This document shows positions 56,326 to 64,000 of a stretch of 64,000 bases of DNA, one piece after another. A program made the position numbers and the translations under genes. This DNA comes from Nioella sp. MMSF_3534 (GTDB lineage: Bacteria > Pseudomonadota > Alphaproteobacteria > Rhodobacterales > Rhodobacteraceae), in assembly GCF_030732985.1 (NCBI RefSeq), contig NZ_JASHJX010000002.1, positions 62,001 to 126,000 of the forward strand, written 5' to 3'. The notes under the pieces were generated by a model that did not search any database, was not told where the DNA came from, and worked only from the letters and a program-made list of their open reading frames with translations. Position 1 is the first letter of the stretch. Each line of letters starts with the position of its first letter.

Positions 56326-57474
56326 TCAGCTCGTCATCCCGTCCCAGAAATTCTTGACCTTGTCGAAGAAGCCGGTGGCATTCGGGTTGTTCGACTTGGC
56401 GCAGGACTCCTCGAACTGGCGCAACAGCTCTTTCTGTTCGCTGGTCAGTTTCACCGGGGTTTCCACCGCCAGCTCGATATACATATCGCCCTGACCGGTG
56501 CCGCGTAGGGCGGGCATGCCCTTGGACCGCAGGCGCATCTGACGCCCGGATTGAGACCCTTCCGGCACCTTCACGCGGCTGCGGCCACCGTCGATCGTGG
56601 GCACCTCGACCTCGCCCCCCAAAGCGGCCTTGGTCATCGACACCGGCACCCGGCAGAACAGATCCAGCCCGTCGCGCTGGAAGATCGCGTGATCCTGCAC
56701 TTCGATGAAGATATAGAGATCACCCGGAGGCCCGCCGCGCAGCCCGGCCTCTCCCTCGCCCGAAAGGCGAATGCGGGTGCCTGTTTCGACACCGGCGGGG
56801 ATGTTGACCGACAGGGCCTTCTCCTTCTCGGTCCGGCCCGATCCACCGCAGACACGGCAGGGGTTTTTCACGATCTGACCCGCGCCCGAACAGGTGGGAC
56901 AGGTGCGTTCAACGGTGAAGAAGCCCTGCTGAGCGCGCACCTTGCCCATGCCGGAACAGGTGGGGCAGGTCTGGGGCTCGGCCCCGCCTTCCGCGCCGCT
57001 GCCGTTGCATTCACCGCAAGACACAGAGGTCGGGACGGTGATCGCCTTTTGCAGGCCCGCATAGGCCTCTTCCAGCGAAATTCGCAGGTTATAGCGCAGG
57101 TCGGATCCGCGCGTGGCCCTGTTGCGGGCACCACCGCGCTGACCTCCCATGAAATCGCCGAACAGGTCTTCGAACACATCGGAAAAGGCACTGGCGAAAT
57201 CGCCCTGGCCCCGGCCACCGCCCGCGCGCGGGCCGCCGCCCATGCCGCCGTCGAATGCCGCGTGACCATAGCGGTCATAGGCGGCCTTCTTGTCGGCGTC
57301 CTTCAGCACTTCGTAGGCTTCGTTGACTTCCTTGAACTGAGCCTCGGCATCCGGATTGTCCGCGTTGCGGTCCGGGTGCAGTTCCTTGGCCTTCTTGCGG
57401 TAGGCCTTTTTCAGTTCGTCCGCCGAGGCCCCCTTGGAGGCCCCGAGAACCTCGTAATAGTCGCGTTTTGCCAT
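56326..57474 (-). CDS. dnaJ: Molecular chaperone DnaJ
   Basis: The protein has 382 residues. The J domain starts [29 protein letters not shown] and has HPD in LHPDRN. A Gly/Phe-type linker is followed by four zinc-binding repeats ([32 protein letters not shown]) and the substrate domain. It stimulates DnaK ATPase. ATG 57474 is the family start; a frame extending 7 codons upstream is rejected. It follows dnaK by 79 nt. Confidence 0.96.
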   Translation of the reverse strand: MAKRDYYEVLGASKGASADELKKAYRKKAKELHPDRNADNPDAEAQFKEVNEAYEVLKDADKKAAYDRYGHAAFDGGMGGGPRAGGGRGQGDFASAFSDVFEDLFGDFMGGQRGGARNRATRGSDLRYNLRISLEEAYAGLQKAITVPTSVSCGECNGSGAEGGAEPQTCPTCSGMGKVRAQQGFFTVERTCPTCSGAGQIVKNPCRVCGGSGRTEKEKALSVNIPAGVETGTRIRLSGEGEAGLRGGPPGDLYIFIEVQDHAIFQRDGLDLFCRVPVSMTKAALGGEVEVPTIDGGRSRVKVPEGSQSGRQMRLRSKGMPALRGTGQGDMYIELAVETPVKLTSEQKELLRQFEESCAKSNNPNATGFFDKVKNFWDGMTS

Positions 57475-57553
57475 TTGGATTGCTGCCTTCCTCAAACGCG
57501 CAGACCGGCCAAGGGGTGTCCTCAGCCGGTCGCACGTGGGTCAGTTCACGCGA

Positions 57554-59467
57554 TCACGACCGACGGTCGTTGTCGAGATCCTCGAAATCCGCGTCCACGA
57601 TGTCGTCATCGACGCCGCCGGGTTCGTCCACACCGTCAGGCGCGTCTTCGCCAGCTTCCTCGGCCTGGGCCTTGTAGATGGCTTCACCCAGCTTCATCGC
57701 GGCTTCGGTGACGTTCTGGATGCCGCCCTTGATCTTGGCCGCGTCTTCGGAGTCCAGCGTTTCTTCCAGCGCCTTGATCGCCAGTTCGATGGCTTCGATG
57801 GTGGTCGGATCGACCTTGTCGCCATGTTCTTCCATCGACTTCTGGGTCGAGTGGATCAGGCTTTCGGCCTGGTTCTTCGCTTCGACCAGTTCCTTGCGGC
57901 TCTTGTCGGCCTCGGCGTTTTCTTCGGCTTCGCGCACCATGCGTTCGATATCGTCATCGGACAGGCCACCGGATGCCTGGATGGTGATCTGCTGTTCCTT
58001 GCCGGTGCCCTTGTCCTTGGCACCCACGGACACGATGCCGTTGGCGTCGATGTCGAAGGTCACTTCGATCTGGGGCATGCCGCGCGGAGCGGGCGGGATG
58101 TTTTCAAGGTTGAACTGGCCCAGCATCTTGTTGTCGGCCGCCATTTCCCGTTCACCCTGGAACACGCGAATGGTCACGGCGTTCTGGTTGTCTTCCGCGG
58201 TCGAGAAGATCTGCGACTTCTTGGTCGGGATCGTCGTGTTGCGGTCGATCAGGCGGGTGAAAACACCACCGAGCGTTTCGATGCCAAGCGACAGGGGCGT
58301 CACGTCCAGCAGAACCACGTCCTTGACGTCGCCTTGAAGAACACCGGCCTGAATGGCGGCACCCAGGGCCACGACTTCGTCGGGGTTCACACCCTTGTGC
58401 GGTTCCTTGCCGAAGAAGCTCGACACTTCCGAGATCACCTTGGGCATGCGGGTCATGCCGCCGACCAGGACGATCTCGTCGATCTCGCCCTTGGACAGGC
58501 CAGCATCCTTCAGCGCGGCCTGACAGGGCTTGAGCGACGCCTTGATCAGATCACCCACCAGCGATTCCAGCTTGGCGCGGGTCAGCTTCATGACCATATG
58601 CAGCGGCGTGCCGTCCTTGCCCATCGAGATGAAGGGCTGGTTGATTTCGGTCTGGGTGGCGGAGCTGAGTTCGATCTTGGCTTTCTCGGCGGCCTCTTTC
58701 AGACGCTGCAGGGCCATCTTGTCCTTGGTCAGGTCGACGCCGTGTTCCTTTTTGAACTCGTCCGCCAAGTAGTTGACAATGCGCATGTCAAAGTCTTCAC
58801 CGCCAAGGAAGGTGTCGCCGTTGGTGGATTTCACTTCGAAGAGGCCGTCGTCAATCTCCAGAATGGTGATGTCGAAGGTACCGCCACCAAGGTCATAGAC
58901 CGCGATGGTTTTGCTGTCCTTCTTGTCCAGACCATAGGCCAGCGCGGCGGCGGTCGGTTCGTTGATGATGCGCAGCACTTCGAGGCCGGCGATCTTGCCG
59001 GCGTCCTTGGTGGCCTGACGCTGGGCGTCGTTGAAATAGGCGGGCACGGTAATGACGGCTTGCGTCACTTCCTCGCCAAGATAGCTTTCGGCGGTTTCCT
59101 TCATCTTGCCCAGGATCAGCGCGGACACCTGGCTGGGGCTGTACTTCTCGCCCTTCACCTCGACCCAGGCGTCGCCATTGCCACCGTCCACGATGGCATA
59201 GGGCACCAGTTTCTTGTCCTTCTCGACCGCGGGGTCGCCCACGCGGCGGCCGATCAGTCGCTTTACGGCGAAGATGGTGTTGTCAGGGTTGGTGACGGCC
59301 TGCCGCTTTGCGGCCTGACCCACCAGCTTTTCGTCATCGGTGTAGCCGACGATCGAAGGGGTGGTGCGTGCGCCTTCCGAGTTCTCGATAACGCGGGGCT
59401 GCGATCCGTCCATGATGGCAACACAGGAGTTCGTGGTGCCGAGGTCGATACCAATCACTTTGGCCAT
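57554..59467 (-). CDS. dnaK: Molecular chaperone DnaK (Hsp70)
   Basis: The protein has 637 residues. [38 protein letters not shown] and [12 protein letters not shown] are Hsp70 signatures; the substrate-binding domain begins near [14 protein letters not shown], and the acidic tail ends [13 protein letters not shown]. It refolds stress-damaged proteins with DnaJ and GrpE. An RpoH-type promoter lies 112-140 nt upstream. Confidence 0.98.
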   Translation of the reverse strand: MAKVIGIDLGTTNSCVAIMDGSQPRVIENSEGARTTPSIVGYTDDEKLVGQAAKRQAVTNPDNTIFAVKRLIGRRVGDPAVEKDKKLVPYAIVDGGNGDAWVEVKGEKYSPSQVSALILGKMKETAESYLGEEVTQAVITVPAYFNDAQRQATKDAGKIAGLEVLRIINEPTAAALAYGLDKKDSKTIAVYDLGGGTFDITILEIDDGLFEVKSTNGDTFLGGEDFDMRIVNYLADEFKKEHGVDLTKDKMALQRLKEAAEKAKIELSSATQTEINQPFISMGKDGTPLHMVMKLTRAKLESLVGDLIKASLKPCQAALKDAGLSKGEIDEIVLVGGMTRMPKVISEVSSFFGKEPHKGVNPDEVVALGAAIQAGVLQGDVKDVVLLDVTPLSLGIETLGGVFTRLIDRNTTIPTKKSQIFSTAEDNQNAVTIRVFQGEREMAADNKMLGQFNLENIPPAPRGMPQIEVTFDIDANGIVSVGAKDKGTGKEQQITIQASGGLSDDDIERMVREAEENAEADKSRKELVEAKNQAESLIHSTQKSMEEHGDKVDPTTIEAIELAIKALEETLDSEDAAKIKGGIQNVTEAAMKLGEAIYKAQAEEAGEDAPDGVDEPGGVDDDIVDADFEDLDNDRRS

Positions 59468-59578
59468 GTCTTTGTCATTCCTTCTTCAAGGCGATGTTGC
59501 AGGGGGCGGGTCCGATTGCGGCCCCCGGCCCCTTATCCCAATTTGGCCGGAGAGTGCCCCGACCGAGCTTCGCAGGGT

Positions 59579-59607
59579 ATATAAGTGGGGGTTCCGGCCG
59601 CTGCAAG
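59579..59607 (-). promoter_or_regulatory. RpoH-type heat-shock promoter of dnaK
   Basis: On the minus strand, CTTG (59607-59604), an 18-bp spacer and CTTATAT (59585-59579) fit the alphaproteobacterial RpoH pattern CTTG, about 17 bp, CYTATNT with a perfect -10. It would give a leader of about 105 nt before dnaK. Confidence 0.7.
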
Positions 59608-59680
59608 CGTGGCAAAGCGTTGAAATGGACGGAATCCGACTCAGGTTCCATCCGTGGAAGAGATTGAGAGAGGTGCGCCC

Positions 59681-60283
59681 ATGAACAAGCTGCAGATTCA
59701 GGGCTTCGACATCTATCCCGACCACCTGTCGCCCGATGCGCAGGTGCAGATGGTCGCGGATATCCGCAAGGTTGTTCAAGCGGCGCCGCTGTTTCACCCC
59801 GTAACGCCTCGCGGGCAGCAGATGTCGGTGCGCATGACGTCTGCGGGCCGGTTCGGCTGGGTCAGTGACAGGCGGGGCTACCGTTATGAGGCGACGCATC
59901 CGAACGGGATGGAGTGGCCCGCGATTCCGAGCAGCATTCTGGCCGTCTGGCAGGATCTGTCGGGGACCGATCGGACGCCGGATTGCTGTCTGATCAACTT
60001 CTATGGCGAAGGCGCCCGCATGGGGCTGCATCAGGACAAGGACGAACAGGATTTCAGCCAGCCGGTTTTGTCCATCTCACTCGGGGATGAGGCCCTGTTT
60101 CGGATGGGCAATGTCGAACGTGGCGGAGCGACCAGATCCGTCTGGCTGCGGTCCGGTGATGTGGTGGTGATGGGTGGCGAGGCGCGGCTACGCCATCACG
60201 GGATCGACCGCATCAAGTTTGGCTCCTCCCCGCTGTTGCCGAACGGGGGGAGGATCAACCTGACCTTGCGCGTGGTCGATTAG
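59681..60283 (+). CDS. alkB: AlkB-type 2-oxoglutarate/Fe(II) DNA repair dioxygenase
   Basis: The protein has 200 residues. It reverses alkylation damage of DNA bases by oxidative demethylation. Iron ligands are His117 and Asp119 (LHQDKDE) and a His at 172-173 (RHHGIDRI); Arg191 and Arg197 (RINLTLRVV) bind 2-oxoglutarate. FGWVSDRRGYRYE and LINFYGEGARMGLHQD are AlkB hallmarks. GAGAGGTG lies upstream of ATG 59681. It is divergent from dnaK and overlaps the next, convergent gene by 4 nt. Confidence 0.9.
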   Translation: MNKLQIQGFDIYPDHLSPDAQVQMVADIRKVVQAAPLFHPVTPRGQQMSVRMTSAGRFGWVSDRRGYRYEATHPNGMEWPAIPSSILAVWQDLSGTDRTPDCCLINFYGEGARMGLHQDKDEQDFSQPVLSISLGDEALFRMGNVERGGATRSVWLRSGDVVVMGGEARLRHHGIDRIKFGSSPLLPNGGRINLTLRVVD

Positions 60284-60900
60284 CGCGACAGGGAACAGCA
60301 GCCTTCCAGCAGCTCGGACCCCTGGGGGCTCGTGCGCAGGAAATGGGCGATGATGCCGTAGTCCCGGTCGCTCATGCCATCTGAACAGATGCCGCGGCGG
60401 ATGAAGGCCGTCATCCTGGAATTGCCGCTGTCCAGAACCATGCCGAACGCCTGCGGTCCCCTGGCAGAGGCGGTTCCGCTCCATAATTCTGCGAAGGGTT
60501 CCGGGGCGGCCATCGTCACGCTGTTGAAGTTGCCGCCACCGATCAGGCGCTCAAAGCTCCAGAACGGTTCCGTCCCATGGCAATAGAGCGGTGCGGGAAG
60601 GCCTGCGTTCCAGTCCGGCCCCATGCGGCTGAGAAACCGCATCGAGGACCAGCCGGATGTTTCCCCGATGATGACGCGGCCCCAACGGCGATCTTCAGTC
60701 GTGCCCACAACCTCCACATGGGTCTGGTTCGGGGCGAAAGACCCGATGATCTGATGGTTTACGCCGGGACCGGACCGCACGTTCAGCACGTCTGTCGCAG
60801 CCACACCGGTGACACGGTAAAGCGCGGGGTAATCATGTACCTGGGCTGCCACTGCATGGCCAAGAATAACAAGGAATAGGGTCAAAAGAAGTTTTTTCAT
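60280..60900 (-). CDS. Secreted SH3-domain protein with COG3650-like C-terminus
   Basis: The precursor has 206 residues with signal peptide (MKKLLLTLFLVILGHAVAA). Residues about 25-90 are a bacterial SH3 domain (DVLNVRSGPGVNHQIIGSFAPN, RWGRVIIGETSGWSSMRFL). The C-terminal 110 residues (CHGTEPFWSFERL, GICSDGMSDRDYGI, GCCSLSR) resemble COG3650-type domains with conserved cysteines. SH3b domains often bind peptidoglycan. ATG 60900 overlaps the polysaccharide permease stop by 4 nt, so the two may be coupled. Confidence 0.78.
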   Translation of the reverse strand: MKKLLLTLFLVILGHAVAAQVHDYPALYRVTGVAATDVLNVRSGPGVNHQIIGSFAPNQTHVEVVGTTEDRRWGRVIIGETSGWSSMRFLSRMGPDWNAGLPAPLYCHGTEPFWSFERLIGGGNFNSVTMAAPEPFAELWSGTASARGPQAFGMVLDSGNSRMTAFIRRGICSDGMSDRDYGIIAHFLRTSPQGSELLEGCCSLSR

Positions 60901-61721
60901 CGTCCTGCCGTCCAGCTCGCGGAAACCCGTTTCCGGGTATAGAAATCGCCCATGAGCCCCAGCATCACGAGGGCGATGGTGAAATAGATCGGGTAGTGCC
61001 AATTGGTGTGATGCGGGAAGTAATTATTGAAGGCAAAGCCGCGCGCCTGGTCGATCAGGTGGAACAGCGGGTTCCACGTGAACCAGGGCAGCATCATGGC
61101 CGGCAATGCGTTTGCAACGAACATCTTGCCGGACGCGATCATGTTTGCACGGGTATAAACGCTTTGCAGGATCCCGATCAGATCAGGGAACCAGGGCTTT
61201 AGGTTCATGAAGATCAGCCCGACCGCGCAGCCGGATGCCCATGACAGCAGATACATGAAGATCACGCCCGACCAGTCATGAATGACCAGCCCGTCAAAGA
61301 TCGTGTGAATCCCCAACAGGATCACGCAGAGCGACAGCGTCTGGATATACAGTGCGGACAGGGCCGACGACACGATGGCCACGATCGTATTCATCGGCGC
61401 GTGCAGCATCATGGCCGAGGTCGGACCCTCTGCCCCCATGACGGCACCAAGGGCCTTGATATGGGTCAGATAGAGGAAAATGCCGGTCACGAGGTAGATC
61501 AGGAAATCCCCCCGGATCATCATGCTACGCGTGCCCAGAACCGTGAACATGAAGTAGAAGGCCACGACGAACAGGATCGCCTGAAGCATGCTCATGAGCA
61601 GGGCCATGATGGCATTGCCGTGCGATTGCCGGACCTTTCGAACCGTGGAGGTATATGTCAGCTCAGCCAGACTCAGCAGAATGGCGAAGGTCGATTTGCG
61701 TCTGGAATGACCGAACTGCAT
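60897..61721 (-). CDS. ABC-2-type polysaccharide export permease (KpsM/Wzm-like)
   Basis: The protein has 274 residues with six predicted membrane helices. IRGDFLIYLVTGIFLYLTHIKA, LGIHTIFDGLVIHDW and NPLFHLIDQARGFAFNNYFPH follow ABC-2 permeases of capsular polysaccharide and O-antigen export. No ATPase partner is in the window; it may lie elsewhere in the genome. With the KDO-activating enzyme and glycosyltransferase nearby it suggests capsule synthesis. Confidence 0.8.
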   Translation of the reverse strand: MQFGHSRRKSTFAILLSLAELTYTSTVRKVRQSHGNAIMALLMSMLQAILFVVAFYFMFTVLGTRSMMIRGDFLIYLVTGIFLYLTHIKALGAVMGAEGPTSAMMLHAPMNTIVAIVSSALSALYIQTLSLCVILLGIHTIFDGLVIHDWSGVIFMYLLSWASGCAVGLIFMNLKPWFPDLIGILQSVYTRANMIASGKMFVANALPAMMLPWFTWNPLFHLIDQARGFAFNNYFPHHTNWHYPIYFTIALVMLGLMGDFYTRKRVSASWTAGR

Positions 61722-61854
61722 GCGTGTACCGAAATGTTATCTGCCCGAACGTCTGGCCCCCGTCTTTGTCGCAGGGATACCTTGCTCAATTCTTGTTAGG
61801 CGACGATAACGGCAAAAAGTGGTTTTTTCAATGAAACTCCCAAGGAGGAACGGG

Positions 61855-62652
61855 ATGGATTTCCCCAGTATCGAGAAAGTCTTCCGCACCCTGGCCCTGC
61901 AGGCTGGTGATCGAATCATGGAGATTTACAATGCCGATGATTTCGAGGTGAAGGCAAAGTCGGACGAAAGCCCGGTGACCGAGGCTGATGAGGCCGCCGA
62001 TGCCCTGATTTCGGCAGGGATCAGATCGGCTTTCCCGGACATGGTTCTTGTGACCGAGGAACAGGCAGCCAGCCACGAGCAATCCGCCAGCAGTTTCATC
62101 ATCGTCGATCCGCTGGACGGCACCAAGGAATTCATCAAGCGCCGGGGCGATTTCACGGTGAACATCGCCCTTGTGCAGGACGGCGTGCCGATCCGAGGAG
62201 TCGTTTATGCGCCTGCCAAGGGGCGGTTGTTCTACACCGAGGCTGATGGTCGATCCGTCGAGGAAACCGGGCCGTTCGACATTGATAACAAGGGCAACGT
62301 TGCCGCGATTTCAGTCTCTAAACCGGATAATTCGGCTCTTCTGGTCGTCGCAAGCAAGTCGCACCGGGATGCCGCGACCGATGCCTATATCGGCAAGTAC
62401 AATGTCGAAGACATGAAGAGCGCGGGGTCATCCCTCAAGTTCTGTCTGGTCGCAACGGGCGAGGCCGATCTCTACCCGCGTCTTGGCCGGACGATGGAAT
62501 GGGACACGGCAGCGGGTGACGCGGTTCTGCGTGGTGCGGGTGGGCATGTGATCCGGTTCGACGATCACACCCCGTTCACCTACGGTAAACCGGGATATGA
62601 GAACCCGTTCTTCATCGCCCATGCTCCGGGCGTCGATCTCAAGGCTGGCTGA
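61855..62652 (+). CDS. cysQ: 3'(2'),5'-bisphosphate nucleotidase CysQ
   Basis: The protein has 265 residues in the inositol monophosphatase superfamily. LVTEEQAA, IVDPLDGTKEFIKRRGDFTVNIAL and EWDTAAGDAVLRGAGG provide the metal-binding motifs. It dephosphorylates PAP formed in sulfate assimilation or sulfation. AAGGAGG lies 7 nt before ATG 61855; two upstream starts lack a ribosome site. It carries the fourth CAGTCTCTAA motif, encoding SVSKP. kdsB follows directly. Confidence 0.9.
   Translation: MDFPSIEKVFRTLALQAGDRIMEIYNADDFEVKAKSDESPVTEADEAADALISAGIRSAFPDMVLVTEEQAASHEQSASSFIIVDPLDGTKEFIKRRGDFTVNIALVQDGVPIRGVVYAPAKGRLFYTEADGRSVEETGPFDIDNKGNVAAISVSKPDNSALLVVASKSHRDAATDAYIGKYNVEDMKSAGSSLKFCLVATGEADLYPRLGRTMEWDTAAGDAVLRGAGGHVIRFDDHTPFTYGKPGYENPFFIAHAPGVDLKAG
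62312..62321 (+). repeat. CAGTCTCTAA motif, copy 4 (inside cysQ)
   Basis: This exact copy of the 10-mer is extended to GTCTCTAAACCGG, a 13-base string also present at 56307 in the maeB/dnaJ gap. Here it encodes Val-Ser-Lys-Pro. Confidence 0.6.
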
Positions 62653-63453
62653 ATGACCACTGTTTGCATCATCCCCGCTCGCTATGCGTCGACACGTTAT
62701 CCCGGCAAGCCGCTGGCAGAGCTGAAGGGCGCCACCGGCATGTCCCGCAGTCTGATCGAACGCAGCTGGATGGCTGCGCAAGAAGTTGATGGCGTGGATG
62801 CGGTCTATGTGGCGACGGACGATGATCGAATCCGCACGGCGGCAGAGGCGTTCGGGGCCGAGGTGCTGATGACATCGGACAGCTGCCGAAACGGCACAGA
62901 ACGCTGTGCCGAAGCGCTGGGCATGCTGGGCGATGACGTAGACATGGTGGTGAACCTTCAAGGGGATGCACCGCTGACGCCCGCCTGGTTTCTGGAGGAT
63001 CTGATCAGCGGACTGAAAGCCGCCCCCGATGCGGCCCTTGCTACCCCGGTTCTGTGCTGTGACGGGGAAACCCATTCGGCGCTTATGGCCGACCGGCATG
63101 CAGGGCGCGTTGGCGGCACAACGGCGGTCTTCGACGCCAATCGTCATGCGCTCTATTTCTCGAAAGAGGTCATCCCCTACACGGGCCGTATCTATCAGCG
63201 CGATGAGCCGACTCCGGTGTTCCACCATGTCGGTGTCTATGCCTATCGGCCCGATGCCTTGTCGGCCTACTCGACCTGGCCGGTTGGCGCGCTGGAAACA
63301 CTGGAAGGGCTGGAACAGCTTCGGTTCCTTGAAAACGGTCACAACGTTCTGTGTGTCGAGGTGGAGGCGCGAGGCCGCAAGTTCTGGGAGCTGAACAACC
63401 CGGAAGACGTGCCGAGAATAGAGACCATGCTGGCTGAGATGGGGGCGCCTTGA
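62653..63453 (+). CDS. kdsB: 3-deoxy-manno-octulosonate cytidylyltransferase (CMP-KDO synthetase)
   Basis: The protein has 266 residues. It activates KDO with CTP for lipopolysaccharide or capsule synthesis. IIPARYASTRYPGKPLAELKG is the nucleotide-binding signature; VDAVYVATDDDRI and MVVNLQGDAPL (GDEP in most relatives) follow, and FHHVGVYAYRPDAL is conserved. The capsule form KpsU is hard to separate by sequence; the neighbouring export permease favours a capsule role. It starts at the base after the cysQ stop. Confidence 0.88.
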   Translation: MTTVCIIPARYASTRYPGKPLAELKGATGMSRSLIERSWMAAQEVDGVDAVYVATDDDRIRTAAEAFGAEVLMTSDSCRNGTERCAEALGMLGDDVDMVVNLQGDAPLTPAWFLEDLISGLKAAPDAALATPVLCCDGETHSALMADRHAGRVGGTTAVFDANRHALYFSKEVIPYTGRIYQRDEPTPVFHHVGVYAYRPDALSAYSTWPVGALETLEGLEQLRFLENGHNVLCVEVEARGRKFWELNNPEDVPRIETMLAEMGAP

Positions 63454-64000
63454 CAGACTGCCCGCCCGTCAGCGTCATTGTCGTCAGTCACGGGCGCCCC
63501 GCCTTGCTGCGCAGGGCTTTGATCGGGATCGGGCAGCTATTCTATCGTCCCTTCGAGCTGGTCGTCGTGGCCGATGCCGCGGGTCTTGAAGCCATTGCCG
63601 ATCTGCCCTTTGGCGACCGAGTCAAGACAGCGTTGCAGGACACCCCCAATATCTCTGCTGCACGCAACGCCGGGCTGGCACTGTCTTGCGGCCAGATCGT
63701 GGCATTCATCGACGATGATGCGGTGCCAGAGCCTACATGGCTGACTCATCTCGTTTCCCCTTTGTTAGACACTGATATTGCCGCCGCGACAGGCACTGTT
63801 CTGGGGCGGAACGGCATCAGCGTTCAGTGGGCCAATCGTGTCGTTGACCAGCTTGGAAAAGCGTTCCCTGCGCCCCCGGGTCCATTGCCGGAAGGTCGCG
63901 CTGTCAAGCTGGAAGGCACCAATATGGCGATCCGCCGGAAGGTGGCCGTTGCGCTAGGGGGGTTCGACGAAGGATTCGCGTTCTACCTTGATGAAACCGA
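63450..64000 (+). CDS. Glycosyltransferase family 2 protein, N-terminal part cut by window end
   Basis: About 183 residues are visible. VSVIVVSHGRPALLRRAL starts a GT-A fold; the metal-binding triad is in VAFIDDDAVPEP, and NISAARNAGLALSCG and GTNMAIRRKVAVALGGFDEGF are typical GT2 segments. It probably builds surface polysaccharide. The likely start is TTG at 63450, overlapping the kdsB stop by 4 nt; no better start is nearby. The C-terminus lies outside the window. Confidence 0.82.
   Translation, partial: MTDCPPVSVIVVSHGRPALLRRALIGIGQLFYRPFELVVVADAAGLEAIADLPFGDRVKTALQDTPNISAARNAGLALSCGQIVAFIDDDAVPEPTWLTHLVSPLLDTDIAAATGTVLGRNGISVQWANRVVDQLGKAFPAPPGPLPEGRAVKLEGTNMAIRRKVAVALGGFDEGFAFYLDET

Noticed and set aside
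54832-59584. Long open frames antisense to maeB and dnaK
   Set aside because: They mirror the codon pattern of the real genes and contain His/Gln/Arg-rich nonsense without domains.
61070-61085. parS-like palindrome GGTTCCACGTGAACCA
   Set aside because: It differs from the two perfect sites at three positions and encodes a normal peptide of the export permease; kept only as a weak candidate.

Overview
This window is GC-rich chromosomal DNA from an alphaproteobacterium, most likely a Rhodobacteraceae (Roseobacter-group) member. The evidence is the gene order secB-dnaQ-coaE-aroE-maf, an AT-rich gap, then hemJ-rho-mnmE-mnmG-rsmG-parA-parB; the RpoH-type promoters; and the family make-up of the genes. 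No tRNA, rRNA, CRISPR array, prophage or insertion sequence was seen. The window is mostly chromosomal core and includes a very probable replication origin.

Layout. 0-4.4 kb: the 5' end of ilvD, a CPBP membrane protease, accD-folC, then a cobalamin riboswitch driving a small cysteine-rich DUF1636-like protein. 4.4-9.1 kb: a TroABCD/MntABCD-type metal ABC importer (minus strand) with a Fur-like box, beside a divergent IclR regulator. 9.1-20.7 kb: accessory metabolism. This holds zapE, an MFS permease, a tightly overlapping operon (S-formylglutathione hydrolase, HAD phosphatase, ornithine cyclodeaminase-like protein, alpha/beta hydrolase), an AEC carrier and a TetR regulator, a NYN-domain protein, a free-standing SecD-head-like protein, glutathione-dependent formaldehyde dehydrogenase, and three tandem secreted I78-type inhibitor genes. 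20.8-26.2 kb: rimP-nusA-ylxR-infB. 26.2-35.2 kb: a cytochrome c2, hslV and hslU separated by a membrane-protein gene and a reversed brnTA toxin-antitoxin pair, a DUF900 lipoprotein, an MFS permease, and smr-mltA-timA.

35.3-46.9 kb is the origin and segregation region. Genes transcribe away from an AT-rich 415-bp gap at 39119-39533 that carries a perfect DnaA box and several degenerate ones. Two perfect parS palindromes lie 3-5 kb to the right, one inside the start of mnmG and one inside rsmG, next to parAB. 46.9-59.6 kb holds hemW-rdgB-rph, hrcA-grpE, mutS, maeB and dnaK-dnaJ, with a good RpoH promoter for dnaK. 59.6-64 kb has an AlkB homologue, an SH3-domain secreted protein, and the edge of a surface-polysaccharide locus: a KpsM-like permease, cysQ, a CMP-KDO synthetase, and a family 2 glycosyltransferase cut by the window end.

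Signals that gene calling alone does not explain: a recurring CAGTCTCTAA 10-mer that enforces rare TTA codons in two genes; a 26-27 bp element plus hairpin just after the folC and mutS stop codons; a pair of GTGT-N7-ACAC dyads exactly 40 bp apart between the formaldehyde dehydrogenase and the I78 cluster; twin TGTATCTACA dyads upstream of brnT; and a ribosome-site sequestering helix downstream of the B12 aptamer.
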